Shown here piece after piece: positions 1-8,609 of a DNA stretch of 64,000 nt (its first letter is position 1; each line of letters starts with the position of its first letter). Source of the DNA: Methylibium sp. (lineage in GTDB: Bacteria > Pseudomonadota > Gammaproteobacteria > Burkholderiales > Burkholderiaceae_C); the NCBI GenBank assembly GCA_013824165.1, contig PNNH01000099.1, forward strand, positions 27,976-91,975, given 5' to 3'. The notes beneath the pieces are model-generated. The model had not been told where the DNA came from. It saw nothing but the letters and a program-made list of their open reading frames with translations, and ran no database searches. The translations under genes and the position numbers were made by a program.

Positions 1-2
1 GC

Positions 3-392
3 CTCGGGAGCCCGGACGCCAGCAGCCCCTGTCTGTTCACGCTGTGCGCCTGGCAGGGCCCGCGCCTGGTGGGCGCCGTCAGCTGCGAAGGCGAAGCGCG
101 CAGCAAGCTGCGCCATACCGTGCACCTGATCGGCATGATGGTGGCCGACGACTGCATGGGCCGCGGCATCGGCCAGGCCCTGCTGGAAACCACGCTGCGA
201 CTGCTGCGCGCCAACACCGAGCTGGAGCAGGTGCTGCTGACCGTCACCAGCAGCAATACCGGTGCCGTGCGCCTGTATCGCCGCCTAGGCTTCGAGCGCT
301 ACGGACAGCTGCCGCAGGCGCTGAAGTGCCTCGATGGCCGCTACCTCGACAAAGACCTGATGCGCCTGCCGCTGCGGCGCGACCAGGCATAG
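3..392 (+). CDS. GNAT family N-acetyltransferase, 3' part
   Basis: The frame is already open at the left edge, so the N-terminus lies outside the window; 129 residues are visible. The family transfers an acetyl group from acetyl-CoA to an amine. The acetyl-CoA pyrophosphate loop is visible as GRGIGQALLE (Q/RxxGxG/A type), followed by the C-terminal motif NTGAVRLYRRLGFERYG, in which the Asn and the Tyr of LYRRLGF are typical of GNAT enzymes. It ends 20 bp before moeA on the same strand, so the two are probably cotranscribed. The substrate cannot be told from the sequence. Confidence 0.85.
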   Translation, partial: LGSPDASSPCLFTLCAWQGPRLVGAVSCEGEARSKLRHTVHLIGMMVADDCMGRGIGQALLETTLRLLRANTELEQVLLTVTSSNTGAVRLYRRLGFERYGQLPQALKCLDGRYLDKDLMRLPLRRDQA

Positions 393-412
393 CCCCACAC
401 CCCCAGCCCACC

Positions 413-1702
413 ATGAGCGCTCCGACCTCGCTGCAGCACATCGCCTCCTGCCTGTCCGGCTATGACCCGCAATCGCTGCGCGTCGACCTGGCGCGCGACT
501 TCATCGCCCGGCTGCTGCCGCGCGTCAGCACCACCGAGCGGGTGGCGCTGCGCAGCGCGCTGGGCCGCGTGCTGGCCGAGGACATCGTCTCGCCGATCGA
601 TGTGCCGGCCGCCGACAACTCGGCGATGGACGGCTACGCGCTGCGCGGCGCCGAGCTGAACCCCGCCGGCGACACGCGCCTCAAGGTGGCCGGCACCAGC
701 CTGGCCGGCGGCGCGGCGCCACAAGACCTGACCCCGCTGCACTGCCAGCGCATCATGACGGGTGCGCTGATGCCGCCGGGGCTAGACACCGTGGTGCCGC
801 AGGAATTCACCCGCAGCGAAGGCGAGTTCATCGTAATCCCGGCCGGCTGCGTGCGCCCCGGCGACAACCGCCGCCTGGCCGGCGAAGACCTGGCGCGAGG
901 CCAGGTGGCGCTGGCCGCCGGCCGCATCATCCGGCCCGCCGACCTGGGCCTGATCGCATCGTTGGGCCAGGCCGAGGTGGCGGTGCGCCGCCGGCTGCGC
1001 GTGGCCATCCTGTCCACTGGCGACGAACTGCGCTCACTGGGCCAGCCGCTGGCGCCGGGCTGCGTCTACGACAGCAACCGCTACACGCTGTGGGGCCTGC
1101 TAGAGCGCCTGGGCGTGGAGGTGATCGACCTGGGCGTCGTAAAGGACGACCCGGATGCGCTACGCCAGGCCTTCAGCGAAGCGGCAGCCAGCGCCGACGC
1201 CATCATCAGCTCGGGCGGCGTCAGCGTCGGCGAGGCCGACCACACCAAACGCATCATGGCCGAGCTCGGCGAGGTGTTGTTCTGGAAGATCGCGATGCGG
1301 CCCGGCCGGCCGATGGCGATCGGCCGCATCCCCTCGGGCGGACGCGACGTCATCCTGTTCGGCTTGCCCGGCAATCCAGTGGCCGTGATGGTGACCTTCT
1401 ACGCCTTCGTGCGCGAGGCACTGCTGGCGATGGCTGGTGCGCAGGCGCAAGCCCTGCCGATGCTGTGCGCGCAGGCCGTCAAACCACTGCGCAAGAAACC
1501 CGGCCGCACCGAATACCAGCGCGGCATCGTCAGCCGCGCTGCGGATGGCCGCTGGCAGGTCGAGATCACCGGCAACCAGGGCTCCGGCATCCTCTCCAGC
1601 ATGAGCCAAGCCGACGGCCTGGTGGTGCTGGGACATGAGCAGGGCGATGTGGCGGCCGGCGACCCGGTGGATGTGCTGCTGTTCGAGGGGCTGAACGGCT
1701 GA
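413..1702 (+). CDS. moeA: Molybdopterin molybdenumtransferase MoeA
   Basis: A 429-residue cytosolic enzyme that inserts molybdate into adenylylated molybdopterin, the last common step of molybdenum cofactor synthesis. Family motifs are visible in order: NSAMDGYALR near residue 65, MTGALMPPGLDTVVPQE near 115, the central-domain signature SGGVSVGEADHTK near 265, and GLPGNPVAVMV near 320. Length is normal for MoeA. The frame is open much further upstream, but that part lies across the GNAT gene; the ATG at 413 begins MSAPTSLQHI and gives the usual protein length. It probably forms a unit with the preceding gene. Confidence 0.95.
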   Translation: MSAPTSLQHIASCLSGYDPQSLRVDLARDFIARLLPRVSTTERVALRSALGRVLAEDIVSPIDVPAADNSAMDGYALRGAELNPAGDTRLKVAGTSLAGGAAPQDLTPLHCQRIMTGALMPPGLDTVVPQEFTRSEGEFIVIPAGCVRPGDNRRLAGEDLARGQVALAAGRIIRPADLGLIASLGQAEVAVRRRLRVAILSTGDELRSLGQPLAPGCVYDSNRYTLWGLLERLGVEVIDLGVVKDDPDALRQAFSEAAASADAIISSGGVSVGEADHTKRIMAELGEVLFWKIAMRPGRPMAIGRIPSGGRDVILFGLPGNPVAVMVTFYAFVREALLAMAGAQAQALPMLCAQAVKPLRKKPGRTEYQRGIVSRAADGRWQVEITGNQGSGILSSMSQADGLVVLGHEQGDVAAGDPVDVLLFEGLNG

Positions 1703-1723
1703 GGCCCAGCCCGGCAGAGCGAG

Positions 1724-2722
1724 ATGAAGCAGCGCCGTCCCTGGCTTGTCCGCCTGACCCTGTTCGGCTTAGCCATGCTTCTTGCCGTCGGCGGCTGGAC
1801 GGCGCTTGAGCTGCACCGCGACCTGCAACGCCATGAACAGCGCCTGGCCGCGCTGGGCAGCCGCGTGCTGGCCACGCCTTGCGGCACCATCGAAGTGGCC
1901 GAGGCCGGTCCGGCGGACGGTCCCCCGCTGCTGCTCGTCCACGGTAGCGGCGGCGGCTTCGACCAGGCCCTGGCGCTGGGCGCCGACTATGCTGCGCGTG
2001 GCCAACGCGTGATCGCGCCATCCCGCTTCGGCTATCTGCGCACGCCCTACCCGGCCGACGGCAATGCCTCGGGCGAACAGCAGGCCGACCAGTTCGCCTG
2101 CCTGCTTGATGCGCTGGCCTTGCCTCGCGTCGCGGTGATGGGCGTCTCGGCCGGCGGCATCTCGGCCCTGCACTTCGCGTTGCGCCATCCGCAGCGCACC
2201 CAAGCCCTGGTGCTGATGGTGCCGGCTGTGTACCGGCCCGACCCCGCTGTACCCATGCCGGACTGGGCGCTGCAGGTGCTGGACGCTGCGATCAGCGCCG
2301 ACCTGCCCTTCTGGTTGCTGACCCGCTGGGCACCGGACAGCGCACGCCGACTGATCCTGGCAACGCCACCCACCGTCTATCACGCCGCCAGCCGCGCGGA
2401 GCGGCAGCGCGCCGATGCCATGCTGGACGCGATCTTGCCCGTCAGCGCGCGCCGTCTCGGGCTGCTCAACGATTCGCGCCTGACCACCGGCGCAGCCCGC
2501 GTGGCGCTGGAACGCATCAGCGCGCCCACGCTGGCGATCAGCGCGCGTGATGATGGCTTCGGCACCTATGCATCAGCGGAGTACAGCGCAGCCCACATCC
2601 CGGGCGCGCAGCTACTCGGCTTCAACAGCGGCGGGCATCTGCTGCTGGGCCATCAGCCAGAAGTGGTCGAGGCCGTGCTGGCCCTGCTGAACCGCAGCCG
2701 CCCCGCCAGCGCCGCGCACTGA
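1724..2722 (+). CDS. Membrane-anchored alpha/beta hydrolase
   Basis: A 332-residue alpha/beta-fold hydrolase. Residues 10-30 form a hydrophobic segment after a basic start (MKQRRPW), so it is probably inner-membrane anchored with the catalytic domain in the periplasm. The oxyanion-type loop HGSGGG comes first, the nucleophile elbow is GVSAGG with Ser142, a likely acid is in SARDDGF, and the likely catalytic His is in SGGHLLLGH near the C-terminus. The substrate is unknown; esterase, lipase and haloperoxidase-like members share this layout. It starts 21 bp after moeA and converges with the XRE regulator. Confidence 0.8.
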   Translation: MKQRRPWLVRLTLFGLAMLLAVGGWTALELHRDLQRHEQRLAALGSRVLATPCGTIEVAEAGPADGPPLLLVHGSGGGFDQALALGADYAARGQRVIAPSRFGYLRTPYPADGNASGEQQADQFACLLDALALPRVAVMGVSAGGISALHFALRHPQRTQALVLMVPAVYRPDPAVPMPDWALQVLDAAISADLPFWLLTRWAPDSARRLILATPPTVYHAASRAERQRADAMLDAILPVSARRLGLLNDSRLTTGAARVALERISAPTLAISARDDGFGTYASAEYSAAHIPGAQLLGFNSGGHLLLGHQPEVVEAVLALLNRSRPASAAH

Positions 2723-2745
2723 TGAAGCGCAACGCAGCGCGGCGC

Positions 2746-3483
2746 TTACGCCTCGCGCCGCATCGCCGTGAACTGAGCGAATTCCCAGGAGCGCAGGCCT
2801 AGCAGCAGCGTGTAGCCATCGCGCGATTCGGGCGCCAGGCGCTGGTCGTCGGCATGCAAACGCGCCAGTTCCGCGGCCAGCTGCTGGATCTTCTGCACCA
2901 GCTCCTGCGCGCTCGGATCGGAAAGCCGGCCATGCACCAGCAGCAGGGTCTCGCCAGGCGCATCGAAGTTGCCGGCAAAGTAATCGTCCACCACATACTT
3001 GCGCACGAAGCGCTGCATTGGCCCATCCGGCAGCCAGCGAAAAGCGCGCGACACCCGCAGGCGATAGCGGTTCAAGGGCTTCAACTCGATCACCTCCAGC
3101 CGGTCGAGCTTGACCAGATAGCGGATGCAGTCGGCCTCGCTGATCTGGTAGGTCTCGACAATCTGCTCCAGCGTCCAATGGCCCAGACAGCTGATCGCCA
3201 CCAGCAGCAGCCTGGGATCACTCACCAGCGAGCGCTCCTGCGCCAGTGTCAGCGTGTCGGCCGCCGGCGCCGCATCGGCAGCCTGGCGCATCACGTCTTC
3301 CAGGCTGACGCCCACCGCCTTGCAGATCTCGACCAGACGCGACAGCGTCATGTCGCCCAGCGAGAACATGCGCTTGACGCTGGACTCACTCAGATTCAAG
3401 CGCTGCGCCAGCAGCTTGTAGGTGATGCCTGCGGCGCGCATCTCGGCGCGCAGCACCTGCAGCAGGAGTTCGGGACTGCTCAT
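2746..3483 (-). CDS. XRE-family transcriptional regulator
   Basis: A 245-residue DNA-binding protein. The first ~70 residues form a Cro/C1-type helix-turn-helix (ITYKLLAQRLNLSESSVKRMF followed by a typical fourth helix, LSRLVEICKAVGVSLEDV). Residues ~85-150 look like a second, winged-helix-like segment (LEQIVETYQISEADCIRYLVKL), and the rest is an uncharacterised helical ligand or dimer domain. It is transcribed away from the outer-membrane protein gene at 3719, and a perfect 13-bp palindrome lies between them, so it may control itself and that neighbour. This is inference. Confidence 0.8.
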   Translation of the reverse strand: MSSPELLLQVLRAEMRAAGITYKLLAQRLNLSESSVKRMFSLGDMTLSRLVEICKAVGVSLEDVMRQAADAAPAADTLTLAQERSLVSDPRLLLVAISCLGHWTLEQIVETYQISEADCIRYLVKLDRLEVIELKPLNRYRLRVSRAFRWLPDGPMQRFVRKYVVDDYFAGNFDAPGETLLLVHGRLSDPSAQELVQKIQQLAAELARLHADDQRLAPESRDGYTLLLGLRSWEFAQFTAMRREA

Positions 3484-3570
3484 GGATGGAGGGCCTCGTC
3501 AGTGGCAAACGTCATGCTTGATGTGGCGAAAGGTAAGTAGCGTCATACGCACCCTTCAGGCCACGAATAT

Positions 3571-3583
3571 TGAACCTGGTTCA
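3571..3583. promoter_or_regulatory. 13-bp palindrome, candidate operator
   Basis: TGAACC-T-GGTTCA is a perfect palindrome around one central base, 87 bp upstream of the XRE regulator start and 135 bp upstream of the outer-membrane protein start, in a 235-bp gap that is less GC-rich than its surroundings. Position and symmetry suit a repressor site. The binding protein is unknown. Confidence 0.4.
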
Positions 3584-3718
3584 TTCTCGCTGAACTTCTG
3601 GCCAAGGCCGATGACACTGCGGTCACCCTGGAGGCCTCGGCTCAAACCACTCAGGTTCGCGAAGCAAGCAATACCGAACCGAGGATCTCCAGGGCCTGTC
3701 ACTTAGGAGTTCTGATCC

Positions 3719-4303
3719 ATGAGCAAGTCCTTCCGCATCCTGGCCGCAGGCCTGATCACCGTCCTGGCCGGCGCTGCTTCGGCACAGACCGCGTCGCTGT
3801 CCAAGCCCGATTACTACGCTGGCGCCGGCCTCGGCGTTTACAACAAGTACAGCCTGACTTGCGCAGCAGGCGCCGCCTGCGACCGCACGGCCGACCTCGG
3901 CGGCAAGATCTACGGTGGCGCCGATTTCGGCAGCTTCGGCGTCGAGGCCCTGGCCTTCGGCCTGAAGAGCGCCCAAGGCAGCCTGAAGAACGGCTCGGGC
4001 CTCACCGTGCCGGGCTCCGTCAGCATGAGCGGCGTGGGCGTTGTGGGTGTGATGCCCTATGCCCTGGGCGATTTCACGCTGAAGGGCCGTCTGGGTCTGG
4101 GCTATGTGCGCGGCAAGGCCAGCATCGGCGCCGGCGTGCAGGATGACTCCAGCGTGCGTCCGCTGGTCGGCCTGGGCGCGAGCTACGCACTGAACAAGCA
4201 GGTCTCGCTGAACGCCGATTGGGATCGCTTCGAGGCCAAGTACAGCGGCTCGGGCAAGACCCACGCCAATATGCTGTCGGTGGGCGTGAGCTACAAGTTC
4301 TAA
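3719..4303 (+). CDS. Small outer-membrane beta-barrel protein
   Basis: A 194-residue precursor with a clear Sec signal peptide (basic start, hydrophobic run, cleavage probably after GAASAQ at residue ~23). The rest alternates polar and hydrophobic residues with many Gly and aromatic residues and ends in YKF, the C-terminal aromatic signature of outer-membrane barrels; this suits an eight-stranded OmpA/OmpW-like barrel. The start is set by AGGAG at 3705-3709. The ~200-bp leader can fold: GGTTCG at 3654-3659 pairs with CGAACC at 3675-3680, with further pairing outside (CCTC/GAGG). The role is unknown. Confidence 0.8.
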   Translation: MSKSFRILAAGLITVLAGAASAQTASLSKPDYYAGAGLGVYNKYSLTCAAGAACDRTADLGGKIYGGADFGSFGVEALAFGLKSAQGSLKNGSGLTVPGSVSMSGVGVVGVMPYALGDFTLKGRLGLGYVRGKASIGAGVQDDSSVRPLVGLGASYALNKQVSLNADWDRFEAKYSGSGKTHANMLSVGVSYKF

Positions 4304-4312
4304 GCCAGGACT

Positions 4313-4340
4313 GCAGCAGGGCCGAGCCCGGTCCTGCTGC
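4313..4340. terminator. Hairpin between convergent genes
   Basis: An 11-bp stem (GCAGCAGGGCC with GGTCCTGCTGC, one G-T pair) and a 6-nt loop lie between the convergent barrel-protein and map genes. There is no clear T-run, so it may be a transcript-end or 3'-protecting structure rather than a classic terminator. Confidence 0.5.
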
Positions 4341-4351
4341 TCCACCCGACC

Positions 4352-5098
4352 TCAGTGCCGGGTCACGACGATAGGGCTGTTCCGGGTCACGATCAGCGTG
4401 TGCTCGAACTGGGCCGACAGATTGCCTGGCGCGCCGGACAGGGTCCAGCCGTCGGGCTGCTCCTCCACCCAGCGGCTCTTGGTCGACAGAAAGGGCTCGA
4501 TGGTGATGACCATGCCCTCTTCCAGCACCCGCGTATCCGTCGCGTCGAAGTAGCCCGGAATCGATTCCGGCGCCTCATGCAGCGAGCGGCCCACGCCATG
4601 GCTGCACAGGTTCTCGATGATCTTGAAGCGATGCGCGCGCGCCACCTTCTCGATCGCATGGCCGATGCGATTGAGTTTGGCGCCGTGCCGCACTTCTTTC
4701 AGCGCCTGCTCCAAGGCATAGCGCGCGGCGAACACCAGCTGCGTCTTGGTGGGCGTGGTGGGCGGCACGATGCGCGTGCCGCCGGTGTCGGCAAAGTAAC
4801 CATCCAGCACCGCCGACACATCGATGTTCACCACATCGCCCTTGGCGATCAGGCGGCTGCCCGGAATGCCATGCGCCGCTTCTTCGTTGACGCTGATGCA
4901 GGTGGCGCCAGGAAAACCGTAGCTCGAGGCTGGCGCTGACACGGCGCCAAACTCGGCCAGCCATTGCGCCCCCATCTCGTCGAGTTCACGCGTGCTAATG
5001 CCCGGACGCACCGCGTCCAGCATGCGGCCCAACACAGTGGACACCACATGTCCGGCCGCTTTCAGGCCGGCGATATCGCTGTCGTTCTCTATCGTCAT
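4352..5098 (-). CDS. map: Type I methionine aminopeptidase
   Basis: A 248-residue cytosolic metalloprotease that removes the initiator Met from nascent proteins. Metal ligands of the family are visible: Asp in VNIDVSAVLDGYFADTGG (DVSxxxDGYxxDT), His in SHGVGRSLHEAP, Glu in VITIEPF, and the C-terminal Glu in SAQFEHTLIVT. Length fits type Ia enzymes without a zinc finger. It ends next to the outer-membrane protein gene and starts 21 bp after ispD, so the two probably form an operon. Confidence 0.95.
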   Translation of the reverse strand: MTIENDSDIAGLKAAGHVVSTVLGRMLDAVRPGISTRELDEMGAQWLAEFGAVSAPASSYGFPGATCISVNEEAAHGIPGSRLIAKGDVVNIDVSAVLDGYFADTGGTRIVPPTTPTKTQLVFAARYALEQALKEVRHGAKLNRIGHAIEKVARAHRFKIIENLCSHGVGRSLHEAPESIPGYFDATDTRVLEEGMVITIEPFLSTKSRWVEEQPDGWTLSGAPGNLSAQFEHTLIVTRNSPIVVTRH

Positions 5099-5119
5099 CG
5101 CGGCCTACTTTCCTTGCGC

Positions 5120-5833
5120 TCAGCGGCTGTTCAACAAACGTTCAGCCAGCGCGAAATCGGCCGGCCAGGTGACCTTGAAGTTCTCCATCGGGCTCTCCAC
5201 CAGCAGCGGCTGGTGGCCCAGGGCTTCGATGGCGCTGGCCTCGTCGGTCACGCCCTCGGTGCCAGCCGCCAGCGCCGGCTTCAGCAGGCCGAGGCGAAAC
5301 ATTTGCGGCGTCTGTGCGGCCCACTTGCCGCGCCGGTCCACGGTGGCGGCCACGCGACCAGAGGCCGTCGCGTCCTTCAGCGTGTCGGCCACCGGCAGCG
5401 CCAGCAGCCCGCCGACCTCGTCGTCGGCGCAGGCGGCGATCAGGCGCGAGACCCACTCAGGCCGCAGCAGGCAGCGTGCCGCGTCGTGCACCAGCACCCA
5501 GTCATGCGGCTGCGCGCCACGCGCCAGCAGCTCGATCAGCCCATTGGCCACGCTCTCGGCGCGCGTGGCGCCGCCGCAGCGGGCCAACCAGGCGCGCTCG
5601 CCGGCAAAACCCGGCACCGCAGCCTCGAATTGATCGTCCTCGGGCGACAGCACCACCAGCGTGGCCTCAAGACTTGGCACCGCGGCCAGCGCGTCCAGCG
5701 TGTGGGCCATCATCGCGCGACCGGCCAGATTCACGTATTGCTTGGGGCGGTCGGCGCCCGAACGCGCGCCGACACCGGCGGCCGGCACTAGCGCATAGCA
5801 GCGCGGCTGCAGCCCGATGGGAAAGGTCGTCAT
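5120..5833 (-). CDS. ispD: 2-C-methyl-D-erythritol 4-phosphate cytidylyltransferase
   Basis: A ~237-residue enzyme that makes CDP-methylerythritol from MEP and CTP in the non-mevalonate isoprenoid pathway. The N-terminal CTP-binding loop is visible as LVPAAGVGARSGADRPKQY (family AAGxGxRxxxxxPKQ), followed by VLVHDAARCLLRPE with the VHDAAR motif and VDRRGKWAAQTPQMF with the family AAQTPQ motif. An ATG three codons upstream (5842) is an alternative start; neither has a clear ribosome-binding site. It lies 21 bp upstream of map. No ispF is next to it in this window. Confidence 0.95.
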   Translation of the reverse strand: MTTFPIGLQPRCYALVPAAGVGARSGADRPKQYVNLAGRAMMAHTLDALAAVPSLEATLVVLSPEDDQFEAAVPGFAGERAWLARCGGATRAESVANGLIELLARGAQPHDWVLVHDAARCLLRPEWVSRLIAACADDEVGGLLALPVADTLKDATASGRVAATVDRRGKWAAQTPQMFRLGLLKPALAAGTEGVTDEASAIEALGHQPLLVESPMENFKVTWPADFALAERLLNSR

Positions 5834-5922
5834 GGCCGGCATTCTAGGGACCCCGCCTACACTTCAGGCCCGCGGCGCAATGCTGCCGCTGCACGCTTCC
5901 CCCGCACTTCGCTCTCTTCTCC

Positions 5923-6960
5923 ATGCAAGACATCGCCGCCATCCGCCAGCGCCTGCGCGCCCTGGGCGCCGGCCCACAGCACGAGCAACGCCTGCTGCGC
6001 GACTGGGTCCAGGCCCGCCCGCATGAGCAGGGCCGGCGCCGTCCGCAGGACTTCCTGCCGCTGGCGGTCCGCGAAGACTTGCCCCGGCTCGATGCCGACT
6101 TGCAAGGCATCGCCCGCCTGGTCTCCAGCCATCCGGGCGAGGACGGCTCGGCGCGCCTGCTGGTGGCGCTGGCCGATGGGCAGACGGTCGAGAGCGTGCT
6201 GCTGCCGCGCGACGGGCTGTGCGTCTCGTCGCAGGTCGGCTGCGCGGTGGGCTGCCAGTTCTGCATGACCGGCAAAGACGGCCTGATCCGCCAGGTCGGC
6301 AGCGCAGAGATCGTGGCCCAGGTGGCGCTGGCGCGCAAGCAGAGGCCGGTCAAGAAGGTGGTGTTCATGGGCATGGGCGAGCCGGCCCACAACCTGGACA
6401 ACGTGATGGCTGCCATCGAGCTGCTGGGCACGCTGGGCAATATCGGCCACAAGAACCTGGTGTTCTCCACCGTCGGCGATCCGCGCGTGTTCGAGCGCCT
6501 GCCGCTGGGGCCGGTGAAGCCGGCGCTGGCCTTGTCGCTGCACACCAGCAAGCCGGCGCTGCGCGAGCATTTGCTGCCGCGCGCACCGCGCCTCAGCCCG
6601 GAGGAACTGGTCGAGGCCGGCGAGCGCTACGCGCGTGAGACCGGCTACCCGATCCAGTACCAGTGGACGCTGATCGAAGGCGTCAATGACGGACCCGATG
6701 AGATGGACGGCATCGTGCGCCTGCTCAAGGGCAAGTACGGCGTGCTGAACATGATCCCCTACAACAGCGTGCCCGAGCTGCCCTTCCAGCGCCCCAGCTG
6801 GGACAAGGCCCGCGAGATTGCGCGCCAACTGCACCAGCGCGGCGTGCTGACCAAGCTGCGCGACTCCGCCGGGCAGGATGTGGACGGTGGCTGCGGTCAG
6901 CTGCGCGCGCGCGCCCAGCGCCCACCGCGCCACAGCGTCATCGACATCCGGCGCGCCTGA
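5923..6960 (+). CDS. RlmN-type radical SAM RNA methyltransferase
   Basis: A 345-residue cytosolic enzyme of the RlmN/Cfr family, which methylates adenine C2 (RlmN) or C8 (Cfr) in 23S rRNA; RlmN also acts on tRNA. The iron-sulfur motif CxxxCxxC is Cys107-Cys111-Cys114 (GCAVGCQFC), the SAM-binding stretch is VVFMGMGEPAHN, and the methyl-carrying Cys is Cys324 in VDGGCGQL. It is slightly shorter than E. coli RlmN. In many relatives the main rlmN lies near ndk and hisS, so this copy beside ispD may be a paralogue; hence no symbol. It starts 80 bp from ispD on the opposite strand. Confidence 0.85.
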   Translation: MQDIAAIRQRLRALGAGPQHEQRLLRDWVQARPHEQGRRRPQDFLPLAVREDLPRLDADLQGIARLVSSHPGEDGSARLLVALADGQTVESVLLPRDGLCVSSQVGCAVGCQFCMTGKDGLIRQVGSAEIVAQVALARKQRPVKKVVFMGMGEPAHNLDNVMAAIELLGTLGNIGHKNLVFSTVGDPRVFERLPLGPVKPALALSLHTSKPALREHLLPRAPRLSPEELVEAGERYARETGYPIQYQWTLIEGVNDGPDEMDGIVRLLKGKYGVLNMIPYNSVPELPFQRPSWDKAREIARQLHQRGVLTKLRDSAGQDVDGGCGQLRARAQRPPRHSVIDIRRA

Positions 6961-6975
6961 TCCCGCGCGCCGCGA

Positions 6976-7317
6976 TCAGCGCTGCTGGCCTTGCGGTGGG
7001 GCGGGCATGCGGTCGGGCCGCAGCGCCAGCACCTGGCTGCTGCCGCTCTGGGATTGGCTGCTGCCGGTGTACTGGCAGCTGCCGCTGATGGTTTGGCCAT
7101 TGCGGCCGGTGAAGCTGGCCGTGGCGCCGACGGCCTTGCCCTGACAGGCAGCGATGGCCTCGGGAGGCGGGCCGGGCGGCTGCCCCTTGGCGCTGCCGGG
7201 TGGCGAAGGCGGCGCGCTGTCCGCGGCCTGGCAGGCTGCAGCGGCCAGCAACAGGCCGAACGCGAGGCAGCGGCTCGCAGCAGGAACGCGTTGACGCGAT
7301 TGATGTATTTCTCTCAT
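6976..7317 (-). CDS. Small secreted protein, probable lipoprotein
   Basis: A 113-residue protein with a signal sequence ending in LLAAAAC, a plausible lipobox with Cys at residue ~29. The mature part is Pro/Gly-rich at first, then has a conserved-looking core: PPPEAIAACQGKAVG, TASFTGRNGQTISGSC, with two Cys that could pair in the periplasm. I recognise this core as recurrent in uncharacterised proteobacterial secreted proteins but cannot give a function. It follows the dioxygenase-like gene by 43 bp on the same strand and may be cotranscribed. Confidence 0.65.
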   Translation of the reverse strand: MREIHQSRQRVPAASRCLAFGLLLAAAACQAADSAPPSPPGSAKGQPPGPPPEAIAACQGKAVGATASFTGRNGQTISGSCQYTGSSQSQSGSSQVLALRPDRMPAPPQGQQR

Positions 7318-7360
7318 CCGATGTGCTTTCTAGAAAAGGCCAGAGGCGGGCTCGCGCGAC

Positions 7361-8419
7361 TCAGGCGATGCTCACGGTCAGGCTGCCGTTGTAGCCATTG
7401 CTGGTGTCGCCGCTGATGCTGAGCATCTCGGTGCCGGTGCCGTCGCTGAAGATGTTGTCCGCCGCAAAGCTGGTCACCGAGCTGTTCTGTCCCTTGCTGT
7501 AGAGCGCACTGCTGTAGACCGCCTGTGTGATGGCCTGCGGGAAGGCCATCTGCGTGGTGGCGGTGGCCGTCACCGCCAGGTTGTTGTTCAGGTAGACCTG
7601 CATGTGGATGTGCGTGATGCGGCCCGCATACCAGCCCGGATAGATGGTGGTGAAGGTGACCTGGCCGTTCGCATCGGTCACCTGGATCCCGCGCAGATAG
7701 GTCAGCCCCGCCTGGCCAGCGTTGTTGCTTGCGCTGTAGCCCGAGTAGAGCCCGTCTTTGTCGCAGTGCCAGATGTAGACCGCTGCGCCGGCAATCGGCG
7801 TGCAGCCATTGCTGATGTCTTGCACGGTCAGTGTCAGCGTCAGCGGGACGCCAGTCTTGCTCTCGCGGATGTCGCTGCGCACCATGCTCGCGTTGCTGAG
7901 GATGGCGTAGAGCGGATAGGGGCCGACCACCTCGGTGGCAGTCAGCGTGCAGCTGCCAGCGGCCGAGCGCGTCACGCCGACGGTGTAGGTGCTGCTGCTG
8001 CCATCGGGCGCGGTCACGACCAGGGTCAGCGTGTTGCTGCCCACGTTCAGACTGATCTCGCCAGAGGCCACGCCGCTGCCGAGCGTGACGCCATTGAGCT
8101 TGAGGGTGGCGCCGCCAGCGCTGACCGTCGCGGTGGCCGTCAGGCTGCTGATGCTGTTGGCCACCGTGGCGGTGTAGCTGCTGGTGCTGGACGAAAAGCT
8201 GGGCGACAGGCTGCCCGCTGACAGGGCGAGCCCAGCCAGCGTGGACACCGAGGGCGCCGAGGTACTGTCACTGCTGCTGCCGCCGCCTCCGCAGGCTCCC
8301 AGGCCGAAGGCGCCCAGCGTGCCGATGGCGCCCAGCGCCTTGCGTCGGCGCAGCAGCGCGGCCTCCGCCTGGATGGAGTCGGTGTCGGGCTGCGCGACGC
8401 TGGCGATGGGAGGGTTCAA
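7361..8419 (-). CDS. Exported intradiol dioxygenase-like protein with Ig-like domain
   Basis: A 352-residue protein. After RRRKALGAIGTLG comes a hydrophobic run ending in GACGGGG, giving a lipoprotein or Tat-like export signal. Residues ~55-150 resemble a cadherin-like beta-sandwich (TYTVGVTRS at its end). Residues ~155-330 resemble the intradiol ring-cleavage dioxygenase fold: GPYPLY near the first Tyr ligand, IWHCDKDGLYSGY in the core, and YPGWYAGRITHIHMQV holding the remaining Tyr-His-His iron ligands. Cytosolic catechol dioxygenases lack the export signal and the extra domain. The substrate is unknown. It is divergent from glnS. Confidence 0.75.
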   Translation of the reverse strand: MNPPIASVAQPDTDSIQAEAALLRRRKALGAIGTLGAFGLGACGGGGSSSDSTSAPSVSTLAGLALSAGSLSPSFSSSTSSYTATVANSISSLTATATVSAGGATLKLNGVTLGSGVASGEISLNVGSNTLTLVVTAPDGSSSTYTVGVTRSAAGSCTLTATEVVGPYPLYAILSNASMVRSDIRESKTGVPLTLTLTVQDISNGCTPIAGAAVYIWHCDKDGLYSGYSASNNAGQAGLTYLRGIQVTDANGQVTFTTIYPGWYAGRITHIHMQVYLNNNLAVTATATTQMAFPQAITQAVYSSALYSKGQNSSVTSFAADNIFSDGTGTEMLSISGDTSNGYNGSLTVSIA

Positions 8420-8609
8420 GCGGTCCTCGGCTGAGAAATTTGACAGGGCTCAAGCTTGCCCGCCCGACATTGCCGGATTGCAAAGCGCAGGTTTCGCGCA
8501 GGAAACAGCAGCCGTGCAGACCCAGGCCCAGGGCGGCTCGTAGAATCTGGCGCTGGCTGCGACCGCAGTCAGCTTCCCTCATAGACCACTGCCCTATTCA
8601 GCACCTGCG

